Part shown: positions 44,996 to 53,163 of the stretch, piece by piece
Layout of the letters: each line of letters starts with the position of its first letter
Position numbering within the stretch: position 1 is the first letter of the stretch
Assembly (NCBI GenBank): GCA_947038565.1
Contig: CAMQWP010000011.1
Span: 1-58,345 of the forward strand
Direction of reading: 5' to 3'
Source of the DNA: an uncultured Clostridia bacterium
GTDB lineage: Bacteria; Bacillota; Clostridia; Christensenellales; UBA3700
DNA: 58,345 nucleotides
Notes under the pieces: generated by a model
Database searches by the model: none
What the model was told of the DNA's origin: nothing
What the model saw: only the letters and a program-made list of their open reading frames with translations
Translations under genes and position numbers: made by a program

Positions 44996-46540
44996 TTAAC
45001 CTAAAATATTTTTTAAATCTGCTTCAGGTGTAGACGTTGGTGTCAAGTTAAATTTTTCTATAAGTGCATTCAATATATTAGGTGAAATAAATGCTGGTAA
45101 TGAAGGACCGATTAAAATATTTTTAATTCCGAGCGATAAAAGAGTAAGCAATATACACACAGCTTTTTGTTCATACCAAGATAGCACTAAACTCAAAGGT
45201 AATTCATTCACAGTGCACTCAAATGCTTCAGATAATGCAATAGCTACTTTAATTGCACCATATGCATCGTTACATTGTCCCATATCCATAAGACGAGGTA
45301 ATCCACCAATCTCTCCGATATTCAAGTCATTAAAGCGATATTTAGCACAACCAAGAGTGAGGATGATTGTATCTTTTGGAGATTGTTTTACAAATTCAGT
45401 ATAATAACTTCGATCTGACTTATCGCCATCACAACCACCAACAAGGAAAAATTGCTTTATGTCGCCTTGTTTAACAGCATTAATTACAGTGTCGGCAACG
45501 GCCAAAATAGTTCCATGTCCAAATCCTGTTGTCATGGTATTCCCACCACCGTTAATACTAACTGCTTTATGAAGTGATTTGTATCCTCCAAGCTCCAGAG
45601 CCTTTTCAATTACTAAAGTAAAGTCCTTATCATCACCAATATGCGTCATATTCGGATACGCTACAATTGATGTTGTAAATATCCTGTCTGAATAATTTTT
45701 CAAAACTGGCATAATGCAATTTGTAGTAAATAAAACTGGTGCAGGAATGTCTATAAATTCCTTTTGTTGTGCATGCCATGCAGTGCCAAAGTTACCTTTC
45801 AAATGTGAATATTTTTTCAGTTCAGGATATCCATGAGCTGGCAACATTTCAGAATGGGTATATATATTAATTCCCTTTCCTTCAGTTTGATCTAATAAAA
45901 GTTTCAAATCATGCAAATCATGGCCTGTTACAACAATAAATGGGCCAGCTTCTATATCGCAATTCACCTTAGTTGGGACAGGGGTTCCATATGCTGTTGT
46001 ATTTGCATTATCAAGCATTTCCATACATGCTAGATTTACATTACCTACTTCCATTACAAGTGCTAATAATTCGTCCGCACTTAAATTCTCTGTCATTGCA
46101 GACAATCCTTTGTAGAAAAACGCAGTAACCTCATCATTTTTTTTACCCAGAACATATGCGTGATGTGCGTATGCCGCCATTCCTCGCAGTCCAAATAAAA
46201 TCATCGATTTTAGAGAGCGTATATCTTCATTCTCTGTCCAAAGCGAATTCATATCCATTTTTTCTACATTTTTAACGCCCATTTTCTCGATTTCGCCTCG
46301 GAAATTCTTGATAAAATCGTTGTCAAAATTAGTATTAGTAATAGTAATAAATAATCCTTCTATAATAAGTTTATCAGTTTGCTGGGTGTTTTTACCATTA
46401 TAGGCTGACGCCAAAGCAATAAGGTTGCTTGTTAAACTGTCTTGAAGGTTAGCTGTATCAGACTTTTTACCACATGCACCGTTTACCGTGCACCCCTTGT
46501 TGTTTACAGTTTGTTCGCATTGAAAGCAAAACATTGACAT
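44996..46540 (-). CDS. hcp: Hybrid cluster protein (hydroxylamine / nitric oxide reductase)
   Basis: Hcp reduces nitric oxide or hydroxylamine and protects anaerobes from nitrosative stress. The 514-residue protein has an N-terminal [4Fe-4S] motif C5-x2-C8-x8-C17-x5-C23. The ligands of the unusual 4Fe-2S-2O cluster appear in order: GHDLHDL, ALVMEVGN, TNCIMP, GGCDGDKSD, LGCAKYRF and the late SWYEQKA region. The length is that of the anaerobe-type class. GGAGG lies before the ATG. Upstream is an operator identical to that of the ferredoxin gene, at the same spacing from the -10 box. It should accept electrons from the ferredoxin at 15867-16562 (inference). Confidence 0.97.
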   Translation of the reverse strand: MSMFCFQCEQTVNNKGCTVNGACGKKSDTANLQDSLTSNLIALASAYNGKNTQQTDKLIIEGLFITITNTNFDNDFIKNFRGEIEKMGVKNVEKMDMNSLWTENEDIRSLKSMILFGLRGMAAYAHHAYVLGKKNDEVTAFFYKGLSAMTENLSADELLALVMEVGNVNLACMEMLDNANTTAYGTPVPTKVNCDIEAGPFIVVTGHDLHDLKLLLDQTEGKGINIYTHSEMLPAHGYPELKKYSHLKGNFGTAWHAQQKEFIDIPAPVLFTTNCIMPVLKNYSDRIFTTSIVAYPNMTHIGDDKDFTLVIEKALELGGYKSLHKAVSINGGGNTMTTGFGHGTILAVADTVINAVKQGDIKQFFLVGGCDGDKSDRSYYTEFVKQSPKDTIILTLGCAKYRFNDLNIGEIGGLPRLMDMGQCNDAYGAIKVAIALSEAFECTVNELPLSLVLSWYEQKAVCILLTLLSLGIKNILIGPSLPAFISPNILNALIEKFNLTPTSTPEADLKNILG

Positions 46541-46693
46541 AATTAGTTCCTCCTAAATTTTATTTATTTTGTTACAAGGCTCTTTTAAATGCTCAACTTC
46601 AATCATATTCATATGAATCTTTTCATACAATACTTTAAATTTATTTTATCGATTGTTAAACTTTTAAGTCCCTCTACTTTTGTTGATATATTG

Positions 46694-46735
46694 AGTATAG
46701 CATAATATCACTATGATACATGTTGTATATACAAC
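46694..46735 (-). promoter_or_regulatory. Crp/Fnr (HcpR-like) operator and hcp promoter
   Basis: The perfect palindrome GTTGTATATACAAC lies at 46722-46735 and TATACT (minus strand) at 46694-46699. The 29.5-bp distance from the palindrome centre to the -10 box is identical to that at the ferredoxin promoter. It implies activation from -41.5, with an untranslated leader of about 145 bases. Confidence 0.8.
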
Positions 46736-46813
46736 GGAATAACGATAATTTTGCAATATTTATTTTATCGCCAGAATGTACTGCTTTATTCGTAATGCAC
46801 TCTACCACAACGC

Positions 46814-46870
46814 AAAAAAGACCGACTAGCTTAGGTTTTAATTATCCCTTGCTTGTCGGTCTTTATTTTT
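46814..46870 (-). repeat. Dispersed hairpin repeat, copy 5
   Basis: This copy lies directly after integrase remnant B on the minus strand. Its stem GACCGAC/GTCGGTC is intact; the inner part differs from copy 2. Confidence 0.75.
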
Positions 46871-46885
46871 TTACTTAGTATTAAT

Positions 46886-47030
46886 TGAAACATTGCATTC
46901 AGCTTATTTGCTGCGAAGGTGTCGCTTGATCTCATGAAGTGGCTGTATACTTCACTCGTTACCTTGGCGCTGCTATGCCCATCTCTGCCTGCCACTGTCT
47001 TTAATGGTACTCCTGATACTATCTGAATCG
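46886..47030 (-). pseudogene. Integrase 3'-end remnant B
   Basis: On the minus strand this reads SGVPLKTVAGRDGHSSAKVT, SEVYSHFMRSSDTFAANKLN and AMFQ. GHSS...VTSEVYSH contains the catalytic His and Tyr of tyrosine recombinases. The upstream part is decayed, and the normal stop is lost (GAG/stop changed). It is homologous to remnant A. Confidence 0.75.
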
Positions 47031-47181
47031 TGATTTTGAAAGCATTACCGTTTATGTTTGGTGAAGCAAGTACTCTGCCACACGCTTGACTATTTGTTAT
47101 TCATTAAAATTGACATTCTACAACTAATATGTTATAATAATTATCAATTCATGTTAAATAAATCAAAATGGAGGAAATCAA

Positions 47182-47685
47182 ATGAAAGTAACAAGTACAG
47201 GAATTCTTAATGGATTAATCGATGATAAATATGGTAAATACGGTGAAAAACATAATGAGAATGGTGTTCCTACATATTCATTACCATTCAAAATCACAAA
47301 TGCACCTGCAAACACTATCTCGTATGCTATTGTTCTAGAAGACAAAGATGCGTTCCCGGTAAGTGGTGGTTTTTCATGGATTCATTGGACTGCTGCAAAT
47401 ATAATTAAAACAGAAATATTTGAGAATGAAAGCAAAACTGCTACAGATTTCATCCAAGGACTGAATAGCTGGACAAGCATGCAAGGCGGAAATCAAAGTC
47501 CTGAGCTATCAAGTTTTTATGGTGGCATGGCGCCTCCAAATGCACCACATGTTTACGAGCTTCACGTATATGCACTAGACACCTTACTAGAACTAGATAA
47601 TGGCTTTCTAATGAATATATTGTACAAAAAAATGGATGGTCATATTTTAGCACAATACACTTTAAAAGGCGAATATAGAAATTAG
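47182..47685 (+). CDS. YbhB/YbcL-type PEBP (Raf kinase inhibitor-like) protein
   Basis: This 167-residue cytoplasmic protein has the phosphatidylethanolamine-binding-protein fold: TYSLPFKITNAPANTISYAI, VLEDKDAFPVSGGFSWIHWT, YGGMAPPNAPHVYELHVYAL. The D-x-D-A-P-type and GP(x)H-type ligand motifs are partly modified (DKDAFP; PPNAPHVYE), as in bacterial members. ATGGAGGAAATCAA precedes the ATG. It is followed after 24 bp by the VOC gene. Bacterial PEBPs have no settled role. Confidence 0.9.
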   Translation: MKVTSTGILNGLIDDKYGKYGEKHNENGVPTYSLPFKITNAPANTISYAIVLEDKDAFPVSGGFSWIHWTAANIIKTEIFENESKTATDFIQGLNSWTSMQGGNQSPELSSFYGGMAPPNAPHVYELHVYALDTLLELDNGFLMNILYKKMDGHILAQYTLKGEYRN

Positions 47686-47709
47686 TAAAACTTACAGGAG
47701 ATCTTCAAT

Positions 47710-48081
47710 ATGATTAGAAAAATAGATCACATGGTAATCACAACAACGGACATAAATCGATGCATTGTTTTTTATCAAAAGCTCGGCTTCAAAGTGAAAA
47801 ATACAGCTGATAGATATGAATTATTCGCAGGCGATTTTAAAATAAATGTACATATTAAAGGAAATGAATTTATTCCTCATGCTGAAAACATTCAAACTGG
47901 CAGTGCGGATTTTTGCTTAGAGATATGCAGTGATATCGAACAATTTAAGAAATTCTTAGAATCGCAGGGACTCTCTATTTTAGAGGGAATTGTCCTTCGT
48001 AACGGTACTAATGGAAAGATGGATTCAATTTATCTTTATGACCCTGATGGCAATTTAATTGAGTTCTGCTGCTATGAATAA
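47710..48081 (+). CDS. VOC-family (glyoxalase/dioxygenase-fold) protein
   Basis: This 123-residue protein has the paired beta-alpha-beta-beta-beta modules of the VOC superfamily: IDHMVITTTDINRCIVFYQK at the start, with His as a possible metal ligand, and IYLYDPDGNLIEFC near the end, with Glu as the final ligand. CAGGAG precedes the ATG. It is co-transcribed with the PEBP gene, and hairpin copy 6 follows. Members act in resistance or metabolite isomerisation; the substrate is unknown. Confidence 0.9.
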   Translation: MIRKIDHMVITTTDINRCIVFYQKLGFKVKNTADRYELFAGDFKINVHIKGNEFIPHAENIQTGSADFCLEICSDIEQFKKFLESQGLSILEGIVLRNGTNGKMDSIYLYDPDGNLIEFCCYE

Positions 48082-48119
48082 ATTATAAGACTTACAATAA
48101 TTCGATACCAAATAAACGC

Positions 48120-48176
48120 AAAAAAAGACCGACTAGCTTAGGATTTAATCATCCCTTGCTTGTCGGTCTTTATTTT
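48120..48176 (+). repeat. Dispersed hairpin repeat, copy 6 (terminator of the VOC gene)
   Basis: It lies 38 bp after the VOC stop and is also in the terminator position of the minus-strand remnant at 48188-48337. The stem GACCGAC/GTCGGTC is intact. It shares extended flanking sequence (TTCGAATAAACCTAAGTAA-type, minus strand) with copy 4. Confidence 0.78.
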
Positions 48177-48187
48177 ATTACTTAGGT

Positions 48188-48337
48188 TTATTCGAACGTT
48201 GTCTTGACTTTTTCAGTCGTCGCTAAGTTGACTCGCTCCTCGGCTTGAGTTATATTTACCACTGCATCTTGAACTTGATCCGTTGTGATTTTAACTTGCT
48301 TGATTATATCTTGTTGATTTAAATCAAATATCAGCAC
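48188..48337 (-). pseudogene. Truncated coding remnant ending at hairpin copy 6
   Basis: A minus-strand frame reads VLIFDLNQQDIIKQVKITTD, QVQDAVVNITQAEERVNLAT and TEKVKTTFE, then stop. It has no proper start and is cut at its 5' side by the family-2 hairpin. Composition and regular heptad-like spacing suggest the helical end of a larger protein. The last bases and stop context match integrase remnant A, so it may derive from the same element family. No firm identity. Confidence 0.45.
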
Positions 48338-48340
48338 ATT

Positions 48341-48377
48341 AAAAAAAGCACCAAAACATTATGTTTTAGCACCTTTT
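48341..48377. repeat. Hairpin family 2, copy 2
   Basis: AAGCACCAAAACATTATG followed by TTTTAGCACCTTTT is identical to the terminator at 26813-26855. The flanks also match (ATATCAGC upstream, ATAGTTT downstream). Here it lies among remnants with no gene to terminate. Confidence 0.75.
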
Positions 48378-48417
48378 CGATAGTTTTTTTGATTGTTTTT
48401 GATTCTTTATATAGGAG

Positions 48418-48470
48418 GCTCGCACACCGTTTTGATTAATGATATATTTCGTGTGAGTTTACCCTCCCGC
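48418..48470. repeat. Direct repeat of 39925-39976
   Basis: Some 45-50 bp beginning GCTCGCAC and containing TTTTGATTAATGATATATTT then CGTGTGAGTTTA are shared with 39925-39976. The arms CTCGCAC...GTGTGAG can pair. Both copies lead into C-rich DNA (CCCGCT...). Origin unknown. Confidence 0.6.
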
Positions 48471-48751
48471 TGTTAGAACCAATCCCCCAGACGATTTGAC
48501 CTACCCCCAACGAAAAACACTAATATAAATATGTAATAAACAAATGTATATATATTTATATATCATAAATTATCATCATATATGAGCATATAATCATATT
48601 GCAATTTGAATAGGAGCAGACATTATTAAATGCTCATTCGCTATGAATTATAACAGCAATCTTTTATAGCATTCATGTAATTCACATCGAATTTATCTGT
48701 CATTTTCATTGACATTCTATACTGTGCAAATTAATATAGTTAGGTGGCTAA

Positions 48752-48855
48752 TAAAGCGTCCAATTTTACCTTTATTTCCGTACAATTCCACTTGCATTTC
48801 CGTCCAATTCTATACGCTAAATACGTCCAATTCACTCTAAAAATTGGACGCTTTA
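48752..48855. mobile_element. 104-bp MITE-like element with IS21-type terminal repeats
   Basis: The ends are perfect 16-bp inverted repeats (TAAAGCGTCCAATTTT at 48752-48767, its complement at 48840-48855). Between them the motif CGTCCAATT, or a close variant, recurs three times. Multiple internal GTCCAATT repeats are typical of IS21-family ends. It looks like joined IS21 termini without transposase genes. Confidence 0.6.
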
Positions 48856-48936
48856 TATACTATATTTTATTAAATTTTAATTTTGCTTGCAAGTAACATT
48901 TAAACTTACATTCGCATCGATCTCTTACGCTTGTTT

Positions 48937-49075
48937 ATGATATAATTATATCATAATGAATCAATTAAATCAAGCCAAGGAGAAAATTATGGGAGCTTTA
49001 AAGAAAAAACAATATACTTCTACTTTCATTTATATGTGGCTGATAATAAGCAAAAGGCGGACTCTATTCACTTAA
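48937..49075 (+). other. Promoter-like palindrome and a 28-codon frame
   Basis: An 18-bp palindrome (ATGATATAATTATATCAT, 48937-48954) contains TATAAT. It is followed by AAGGAGAAAATT and an ATG at 48989 opening a 28-codon frame (MGALKKKQYTSTFIYMWLII...). The expression signals are good, but the product is not recognisable and may be the start of a truncated gene. Confidence 0.3.
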
Positions 49076-49179
49076 ATATTAACAATTCACATTCCTTATG
49101 AGCGCGATTAAATGGATCGTCCAACACTTTCCCATACTATATATTGGCATCAATTTTACAACTACTCTACCAAAAAGCA

Positions 49180-49206
49180 AAAAGCACCCATTTAAGGGTG
49201 CTTTTT
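49180..49206. terminator. Bidirectional terminator downstream of the large LRR gene
   Basis: The stem AAAAGCACCC/GGGTGCTTTT has a 6-nt loop and lies 190 bp past the LRR lipoprotein stop on the minus strand. Confidence 0.72.
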
Positions 49207-49397
49207 AAGTTTGATTATTACTCTTTTTCGTTATATATATTCATAATATATTTTATTTAGTTTATCGGCTTTAGATTTTTTTTAATACTCCGTCATACTT
49301 AACATCGGGCAGTGCCATGGTATATTTCTATTAGTTTGCTCTCGATTTCAGTACAGGAAAGAAACATGTATCATATCTAATTTACTCATACATGTTT

Positions 49398-52300
49398 CTA
49401 AATTGGTGTAGGTACGCCTTCTACTAATGTCCACATGTCACCCCAGTATATATTATCACTAGACCAATCTCCGAGCCAGCCGACAGGTTGGCTTAGATCT
49501 TCTACAAATATTGTTAAGTATAAGCAATTCTTGAATGCACTATCGCCAATGTTTGTTACACTATCAGGAATAACGATACTTGTAAGTCCACTACAACCCA
49601 CGAATGCATAATCTCCAATGCTTGTTACACTATCAGGTATTTCTATACTAGTAAGGCTTCTACATCCTGAGAATGCACTATCTCCAATGCTTGTTACACT
49701 GCTAGGTATAACTACACTAGTAAGGCTTCTACATCCTGAGAATGCACTATCTCCGATACTTGTTACACTGCTAGGTATAACTACACTCGTAAGTCCACTA
49801 CAATCATAGAACGACTTAAATCCAATACTTGTTACACCGCTACGCATAACTACACTCGTAAGCCCCCTGCAGCCAAAGAATACACTCTCACCAATACTTG
49901 TCACACTGCCAGGTATTTCTATACTAGTAAGTCCACTACAATAGATGAATGCAAGATCTCCAATACTTGTTACGCTATTAGGTATTTTTATACTTTCAAG
50001 CCCACTACAACCCTCGAATGCCTTAAATCCAATACTTGTTACTCCGATAGGTATTTCTATACTAGTAAGTCCACTACAACCTCTGAATGCAAGAGATCCA
50101 ATACTTGTTACTCCAATAGGAATTACTATACGTGTAAGTCCACTACAACCATAGAATGCATACTCTCCAATACTTGTTACACCGCTAGGTATTTCTACAC
50201 TAGTAAGTCCACTACAACCCTCGAATGTACTATATCCAATACTTGTTACTCCAATAGGTATTTCTATACTTGTAAGTCTACTACAACCCTCGAATGCATG
50301 ATCTCCAATACTTGTTACACCGCTAGGTATCGCTACACTAGTAAGTCCACTACAACCCTTGAATGTATCCCTACCGATACTAGTTACTCCGGTAGGTATT
50401 TCTATACTTGCAAGCCCACTACAACCCTCGAATGCATAATCTCCAATACTTGTTACTTCGCTAGGTATTTTTATACTTTTAAGGGCACTACAACCCTCGA
50501 ATGCGGAAAAACCAATACTAGTTACACTGCTAGGTATTTCTATGTTAGTAAGCCCACTACAATTTGAGAATACATCATGATTAATACTGCTTACACTGCT
50601 AGGTATTTTTATACTTGTAAGTCCACTACAACCCTCGAATGCACCATTTTCAATATTTGTTACTTTGCTAGGTATTTTTATACTTGCAAGTCCACTACAT
50701 CCATAGAATGCCTGCCTACCGATACTTGTTACTCCGATAGGTATTTCTATACTTGCAAGTCCACTACAATGCGAGAACGTAAACTCTTCAATAATTGATA
50801 CACCGATAGGTATTTTCATACTACTAAGCCCGCTACAATATAAGAATGTACAACTTCCAATACTCGTTAATTCGCTAGGCATTTCTATACTAGCGAGTCC
50901 ACTACAACCCTCGAATGCTCTATCTCCTATACTTGTTACACCACTAGGCATTTCTATTCTAGCAAGTCTACTACAACCCTCGAATGTATTCCTACCGATA
51001 CTTGTTACACCGCTAGGTATTTCTATACTTGCAAGTCCACTACAACCCTCGAATGCACTATATCCTATACTTGTTACACCACTAGGTATTTTTATACTTG
51101 TAAGTCCACTACAACCCTCGAATGCATAACTTCCAATACCAGTTACTCCGCTAGGTATTACTATGCTAGTAAGTCCACTACAACCCTTGAATGTAACATA
51201 TCCAATATTTGTTACACCGATAGGTATTTCTATACTTGTAAGTCCACTACAACCCTTGAATGCACAAAAACCAATGCTTGTAACTTTGCTAGGTATTTCT
51301 ATACTTGTAAGTCCACTACAACCCTCGAATGCATCCCTACCGATACTTGTTACTTCGCTAGGCATTTCTATACCAGTGAGTTTAACACAACCACTGAAAG
51401 CATAATCTCCAATACTTGCAACTTCGCTAGGTATATCTATATTTGTCAGTTCACTACAATCGTAGAATGCAGAATCGCCTATGGCAACAATAGGTTTGGT
51501 TCTATAAACTGAAGGTATAACCACTGTTTCTGCTAAAATATTGCAGTCCGTAACATAATACGATTGACCTCCGTGTGAAAGTTCAAATGTAATATTCGGA
51601 TCTACCCATCTAGCGAAAAGTTCGATATCCTTACAACTTTGCGTATTTATCTTTTCGACTCTATTAATAAACTCAATTTCTCTATACCACCCGTCTAATA
51701 CATAGCCATCTCTAGTAGGCGAATTAAGCACAATTTCATTATCTTGAATATTGTAAGACGTTGGATTTCCATTAGAGTTCACGCCATTTAATAAATTCGA
51801 GTAGACGATATCATAATCTATAGGAGAATAAATAGCATTTATTATAATGTCGCTCGCTCCTAAAGCATACTCCATCCAAACACCTGTATATCCTGTCCTA
51901 TTAGGAACAGCAGGCTGTTCAACGGTTAAATTTTCCACATTAAACTGTTGCACCTCTATCTCCACATTATTTGCAATAAAAGTAGCAGTATAATCAATGA
52001 TCATCCATTTTACATACAACGTCATATCTGATGTCACAGTTTCATTTTCAAAGTCCCAAGCATTTGAAAAACTTGAATCTTCGAACCACCCGTCAAGTCT
52101 AAAACCTGTCTTAATCGGGTCGATAGGTTTAGCAAGTGCATTACTTTCTTCCACTAATACTGGTGACAACTCATCAGAACCCATAGTATTAAAATGAACG
52201 GTAAATATTTTTTTCAATACATCTTCAATAGTCCATCTTGCGTAGACACTTACATCACTATTAAGCTTTTCATCTAAAAAATAATCTAGCGTGACTGGCT

Positions 52301-52541
52301 CTTGCCATACATCTTTATCTAAGTACCAGCCATCAAAAATATATCCATCTTTTGTAGGGTCTTCTGGAAAACCGTTATCAGTGATTACGTCTGTTTCCAT
52401 CACATAATATATCACATCATCATCATAAAAATTGACCTTAAATTCGCCCTCAACAGGAATGCACGCAACCAAACACGCACTGCCTATAACGACGACTAAA
52501 AAGCCTAAAATAACTTTTATAAAACTCTTTTTATTAACCAT
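49398..52541 (-). CDS. Giant BspA-type LRR lipoprotein with InlB-like repeats
   Basis: This 1047-residue exported lipoprotein has a signal sequence and lipobox LVAC (lipidated cysteine at residue 27). Residues ~30-320 hold four InlB/Listeria-Bacteroides repeats, recognised by GYIFDGWYLD, GFRLDGWFED, GYTGVWMEYA and GYVLDGWYRE followed by an LYVKW/LFARW-like end. From about residue 354, 29 consecutive 23-residue LRR_5 units of the type IGxxAFxGCSGLTSIEIPSGVTS run to 1020. A short aromatic tail ends in DMWTLVEGVPTPI. Proteins of this build bind host proteins or other cells. It is transcribed alone. Repeats 26 and 27 are almost identical in DNA, so the array is still changing in length. Confidence 0.93.
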   Translation of the reverse strand: MVNKKSFIKVILGFLVVVIGSACLVACIPVEGEFKVNFYDDDVIYYVMETDVITDNGFPEDPTKDGYIFDGWYLDKDVWQEPVTLDYFLDEKLNSDVSVYARWTIEDVLKKIFTVHFNTMGSDELSPVLVEESNALAKPIDPIKTGFRLDGWFEDSSFSNAWDFENETVTSDMTLYVKWMIIDYTATFIANNVEIEVQQFNVENLTVEQPAVPNRTGYTGVWMEYALGASDIIINAIYSPIDYDIVYSNLLNGVNSNGNPTSYNIQDNEIVLNSPTRDGYVLDGWYREIEFINRVEKINTQSCKDIELFARWVDPNITFELSHGGQSYYVTDCNILAETVVIPSVYRTKPIVAIGDSAFYDCSELTNIDIPSEVASIGDYAFSGCVKLTGIEMPSEVTSIGRDAFEGCSGLTSIEIPSKVTSIGFCAFKGCSGLTSIEIPIGVTNIGYVTFKGCSGLTSIVIPSGVTGIGSYAFEGCSGLTSIKIPSGVTSIGYSAFEGCSGLASIEIPSGVTSIGRNTFEGCSRLARIEMPSGVTSIGDRAFEGCSGLASIEMPSELTSIGSCTFLYCSGLSSMKIPIGVSIIEEFTFSHCSGLASIEIPIGVTSIGRQAFYGCSGLASIKIPSKVTNIENGAFEGCSGLTSIKIPSSVSSINHDVFSNCSGLTNIEIPSSVTSIGFSAFEGCSALKSIKIPSEVTSIGDYAFEGCSGLASIEIPTGVTSIGRDTFKGCSGLTSVAIPSGVTSIGDHAFEGCSRLTSIEIPIGVTSIGYSTFEGCSGLTSVEIPSGVTSIGEYAFYGCSGLTRIVIPIGVTSIGSLAFRGCSGLTSIEIPIGVTSIGFKAFEGCSGLESIKIPNSVTSIGDLAFIYCSGLTSIEIPGSVTSIGESVFFGCRGLTSVVMRSGVTSIGFKSFYDCSGLTSVVIPSSVTSIGDSAFSGCRSLTSVVIPSSVTSIGDSAFSGCRSLTSIEIPDSVTSIGDYAFVGCSGLTSIVIPDSVTNIGDSAFKNCLYLTIFVEDLSQPVGWLGDWSSDNIYWGDMWTLVEGVPTPI
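49482..51482 (-). repeat. Tandem array of 29 coding 69-bp repeats
   Basis: The LRR units form a head-to-tail 69-bp array. Most copies differ at scattered positions, but neighbouring units near 49650-49800 are nearly identical, a sign of recent duplication. Several long plus-strand frames in this region are mirror images of the repeats and are not genes. Confidence 0.9.
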
Positions 52542-52911
52542 TGTACACCCCTAAAAAACTTCTAAAAAACGAAGAAAACTTATTGTTTTATTGTAAATTT
52601 TGATTATTGCCATTTTCAATATAGTTACAAGATTTTGCCATTTGTTTTGATTACTAGTCTATTAATATATTTTGTTTTAAATAATTGCATAGCTACATGT
52701 TATATATTAAGTATAACATACTTTTTCAATACTATATTCGATTTGCATTATTCGGTAGGTCTTTTGCATTATTCGGTAGGTTTAGCTTTAATATATCTAA
52801 ACAAATTAGATATACTACCTTCTTTACTATATATACATCCAGCATTAATAACGTGCCTATACAGCTTTATTTATTTATAAATATTATAATTATTTCGATC
52901 AAAGAATATAC
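52542..52911. other. Gene-free region with a short tandem repeat
   Basis: AT-rich DNA upstream of the LRR lipoprotein gene; its promoter should lie here. Two copies of a 21-bp unit containing TTGCATTATTCGGTAGG stand in tandem at 52742-52783. No gene was recognised. Confidence 0.5.
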
Positions 52912-53106
52912 TTATTCTAAAATTTCTTGCACTCTTCCTACTAGCCCGTCTGTTAGCATTACTTAGATTCCATGTGGATGACTGCTACTATTAGTTAGTA
53001 ATTTTGCAACAACTCCATCAGTTAATTTACCACTTCGCTGATCGGCTTTTAACACTATCTTTATCATTGCACCAATCTCTACATCTGCTCTATTCTTTCC
53101 GTTCAT
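52912..53106 (-). pseudogene. ywbE: YwbE-family gene interrupted by a stop codon
   Basis: The frame from ATG 53106 (AAGGGG before it) to the stop at 52912 encodes 64 residues of a YwbE/DUF2196 protein: NGKNRADVEIGAMIKIVLKA, DQRSGKLTDGVVAKLLTNSS, SHPHGI, then TAA at codon 48, then VMLTDGLVGRVQEILE. The stop sits where a Lys (AAA) is expected. All other parts are intact, so inactivation is recent. The family is small and of unknown function. Confidence 0.8.
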
Positions 53107-53163
53107 AATTACCCCTTACATCTTCGAGAATTTCAATTCTAGAAATTAACTTTTTAACTTGTT

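Noticed and set aside
49618..51405. Several plus-strand frames inside the LRR gene
   Set aside because: They are antisense reflections of the repeat (same motif every 23 codons), have no ribosome sites and no independent features.
49482..51482. CRISPR-like regularly spaced repeats
   Set aside because: The 69-bp period is the coding period of the LRR array; there are no unique spacers and the frame is open throughout.
43949..53106. Reassignment of TAA as a sense codon, since two small genes have an internal TAA at Gln/Lys positions
   Set aside because: Large intact genes such as kdpC and the LRR lipoprotein's neighbours end in TAA in the standard code, and nearby genes show frameshifts too; simple decay explains it.
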